In this document: piece by piece, positions 63,380 to 64,000 of the stretch
Position numbering within the stretch: position 1 is the stretch's first letter
How the letters are laid out: the number at the start of each line of letters is the position of its first letter
NCBI RefSeq assembly: GCF_021129215.1
Contig: NZ_JAJOLP010000001.1
Span: forward strand, 2,170,001 to 2,234,000
Direction of reading: 5' to 3'
DNA length: 64,000 nt
From: Agromyces sp. S2-1-8
GTDB lineage: Bacteria; Actinomycetota; Actinomycetes; Actinomycetales; Microbacteriaceae
Notes under the pieces: model-generated
What the model was told of the DNA's origin: nothing
Database searches by the model: none
The model's input: only the letters and a program-made list of their open reading frames with translations
Position numbers and translations under genes: made by a program

Positions 63380-64000
63380 CACCGGCAACCCGCCGACGAC
63401 CGCGATGCGCGAGGCCGATCCGGCGTCGGCGCCGCGGGCGGTGCGCAAGGCCCGAGGCATCCTCGTGCCGTTGTGGCTCGGCTACGCGTTCCTCTACCTG
63501 CCGATCCTCGTGGTCGTGATCATGAGCTTCAACGACTCCGAGAACCTGTTCGTCTGGCGCGGGTTCTCGCTGCGCTGGTACCCCGAGCTCTTCGCCGACG
63601 AGCAGATCATGCAGGGCCTCGCGAACACGCTCGTCGTCGCCGCCGGCGCCACGGCGATCGCGACGGTGCTCGGCACGCTGCTCGCGTACGGCATCCAGAA
63701 GTACACGCGTGGCGGACTCATCCGCGCCTTCGCGATCGCGCCCGCCATCCTGCCCGACCTGCTGCTCGGCATCGGCCTGCTCACGTTCTTCTCGTTGCTG
63801 TCGTTGACGCTCGGCCTGCACTCGGCGATCCTCGCGCACGCCGTGTTCGCGACCGCGTTCGTCACCGCGATCGTGCTCGCCCGCATGGCGAGCCTCGACC
63901 AGAGCCTCGAGGAGGCGTCGCGCGACCTCGGCGCGGGTCCCGTGCGCACCTTCATGCGCGTGACACTGCCGCAGCTCGCCCCGGGCATCGTCGCGGGCGC
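63372..64000 (+). CDS. ABC transporter permease (PotC-like), 3' end cut by window
   Basis: 209 residues are visible, starting at GTG 63372 with GAAGGGAG upstream. PotC/PotI-like pattern: WLGYAFLYLPILVVVIMSFNDSENLFVWRGFSLRWYPELFADEQIMQGLANTLVVA, with the EAA loop LEEASRDLGAGPVRTFMRVTLPQLAPGI near the edge. It pairs with the PotB-like permease. The ATPase gene is not in the window and may follow. Confidence 0.9.
   Translation, partial: MADTGNPPTTAMREADPASAPRAVRKARGILVPLWLGYAFLYLPILVVVIMSFNDSENLFVWRGFSLRWYPELFADEQIMQGLANTLVVAAGATAIATVLGTLLAYGIQKYTRGGLIRAFAIAPAILPDLLLGIGLLTFFSLLSLTLGLHSAILAHAVFATAFVTAIVLARMASLDQSLEEASRDLGAGPVRTFMRVTLPQLAPGIVAG

Overview
This window is very GC-rich (about 70% by eye) and nearly all protein-coding, with strong G/C at third codon positions. 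Gene content and order point to an actinobacterium of the Microbacteriaceae or close relatives (Agromyces-like; this placement is inference). Supporting signs are the prfB/ftsE/ftsX/smpB/ssrA block, the ilvD-ilvB-ilvN-ilvC ... serA ... leuB-ilvE ... gltX chain, an ECF biotin transporter, a fused trehalose synthase/phosphatase, many leaderless-type promoters (TANNNT placed 6-8 nt before ATG/GTG), and a tmRNA tag ending FALAA. No rRNA, IS element, integrase or CRISPR array was found.

Layout. 1-11.4 kb: start of a secreted subtilase and its divergent regulator; prfB; an inserted TetR-amidohydrolase-NhaC block; ftsE-ftsX-smpB; a tyrosine phosphatase; a SIMPL protein; the tmRNA gene with a perfect 21-bp terminator stem. 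11.4-17 kb: aldo/keto reductase, LysR, EamA exporter, LLM oxidoreductase, hisN, tRNA-Lys. 17-21.6 kb (minus strand): bioY, AMP ligase, thiolase, ecfA, ecfT, overlapping or closely packed like one operon. 21.7-28.3 kb: two small proteins, then TetR-MMPL-YhgE, where the MMPL protein carries a C-terminal pseudo-ABC ATPase domain. 28.3-36.3 kb: RidA-like protein, otsAB fusion, ilvD-ilvB-ilvN-ilvC. 36.4-44.7 kb: Tat-exported nucleotidase, cutC, a membrane protein pair, serA, TetR/MFS exporter. 44.8-52.9 kb: leuB-ilvE-GNAT, FAH hydrolase, group III truncated haemoglobin, class V aminotransferase/LysR, gltX, tRNA-Gln. 53-57.2 kb: a lower-GC GNAT gene, ArsR-MFS and PadR-membrane protein pairs with clear palindromic operators. 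57.3-64 kb: Tat-exported flavin amine oxidase, SIS protein and maltokinase-like kinase facing a spermidine/putrescine-type ABC importer that runs off the right edge.

The strongest unexplained signal is a 10-bp word, GAGGCATCCG, found 24 times on the two strands where composition predicts less than one. It occurs inside genes in several reading frames, using codons otherwise rare here, and as inverted pairs forming hairpins between convergent genes. That pattern resembles the DNA uptake sequences of naturally transformable Neisseria and Pasteurellaceae. A second, hairpin-forming intergenic repeat family (three copies, consensus ends GGTYGAG and CGARACC) is also present. A mosaic 3' end of ilvD is compatible with recombination of foreign DNA.

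Limits: everything was read by eye, without database searches. Functions come from recognised family motifs; operators, promoters and terminators are sequence patterns only.
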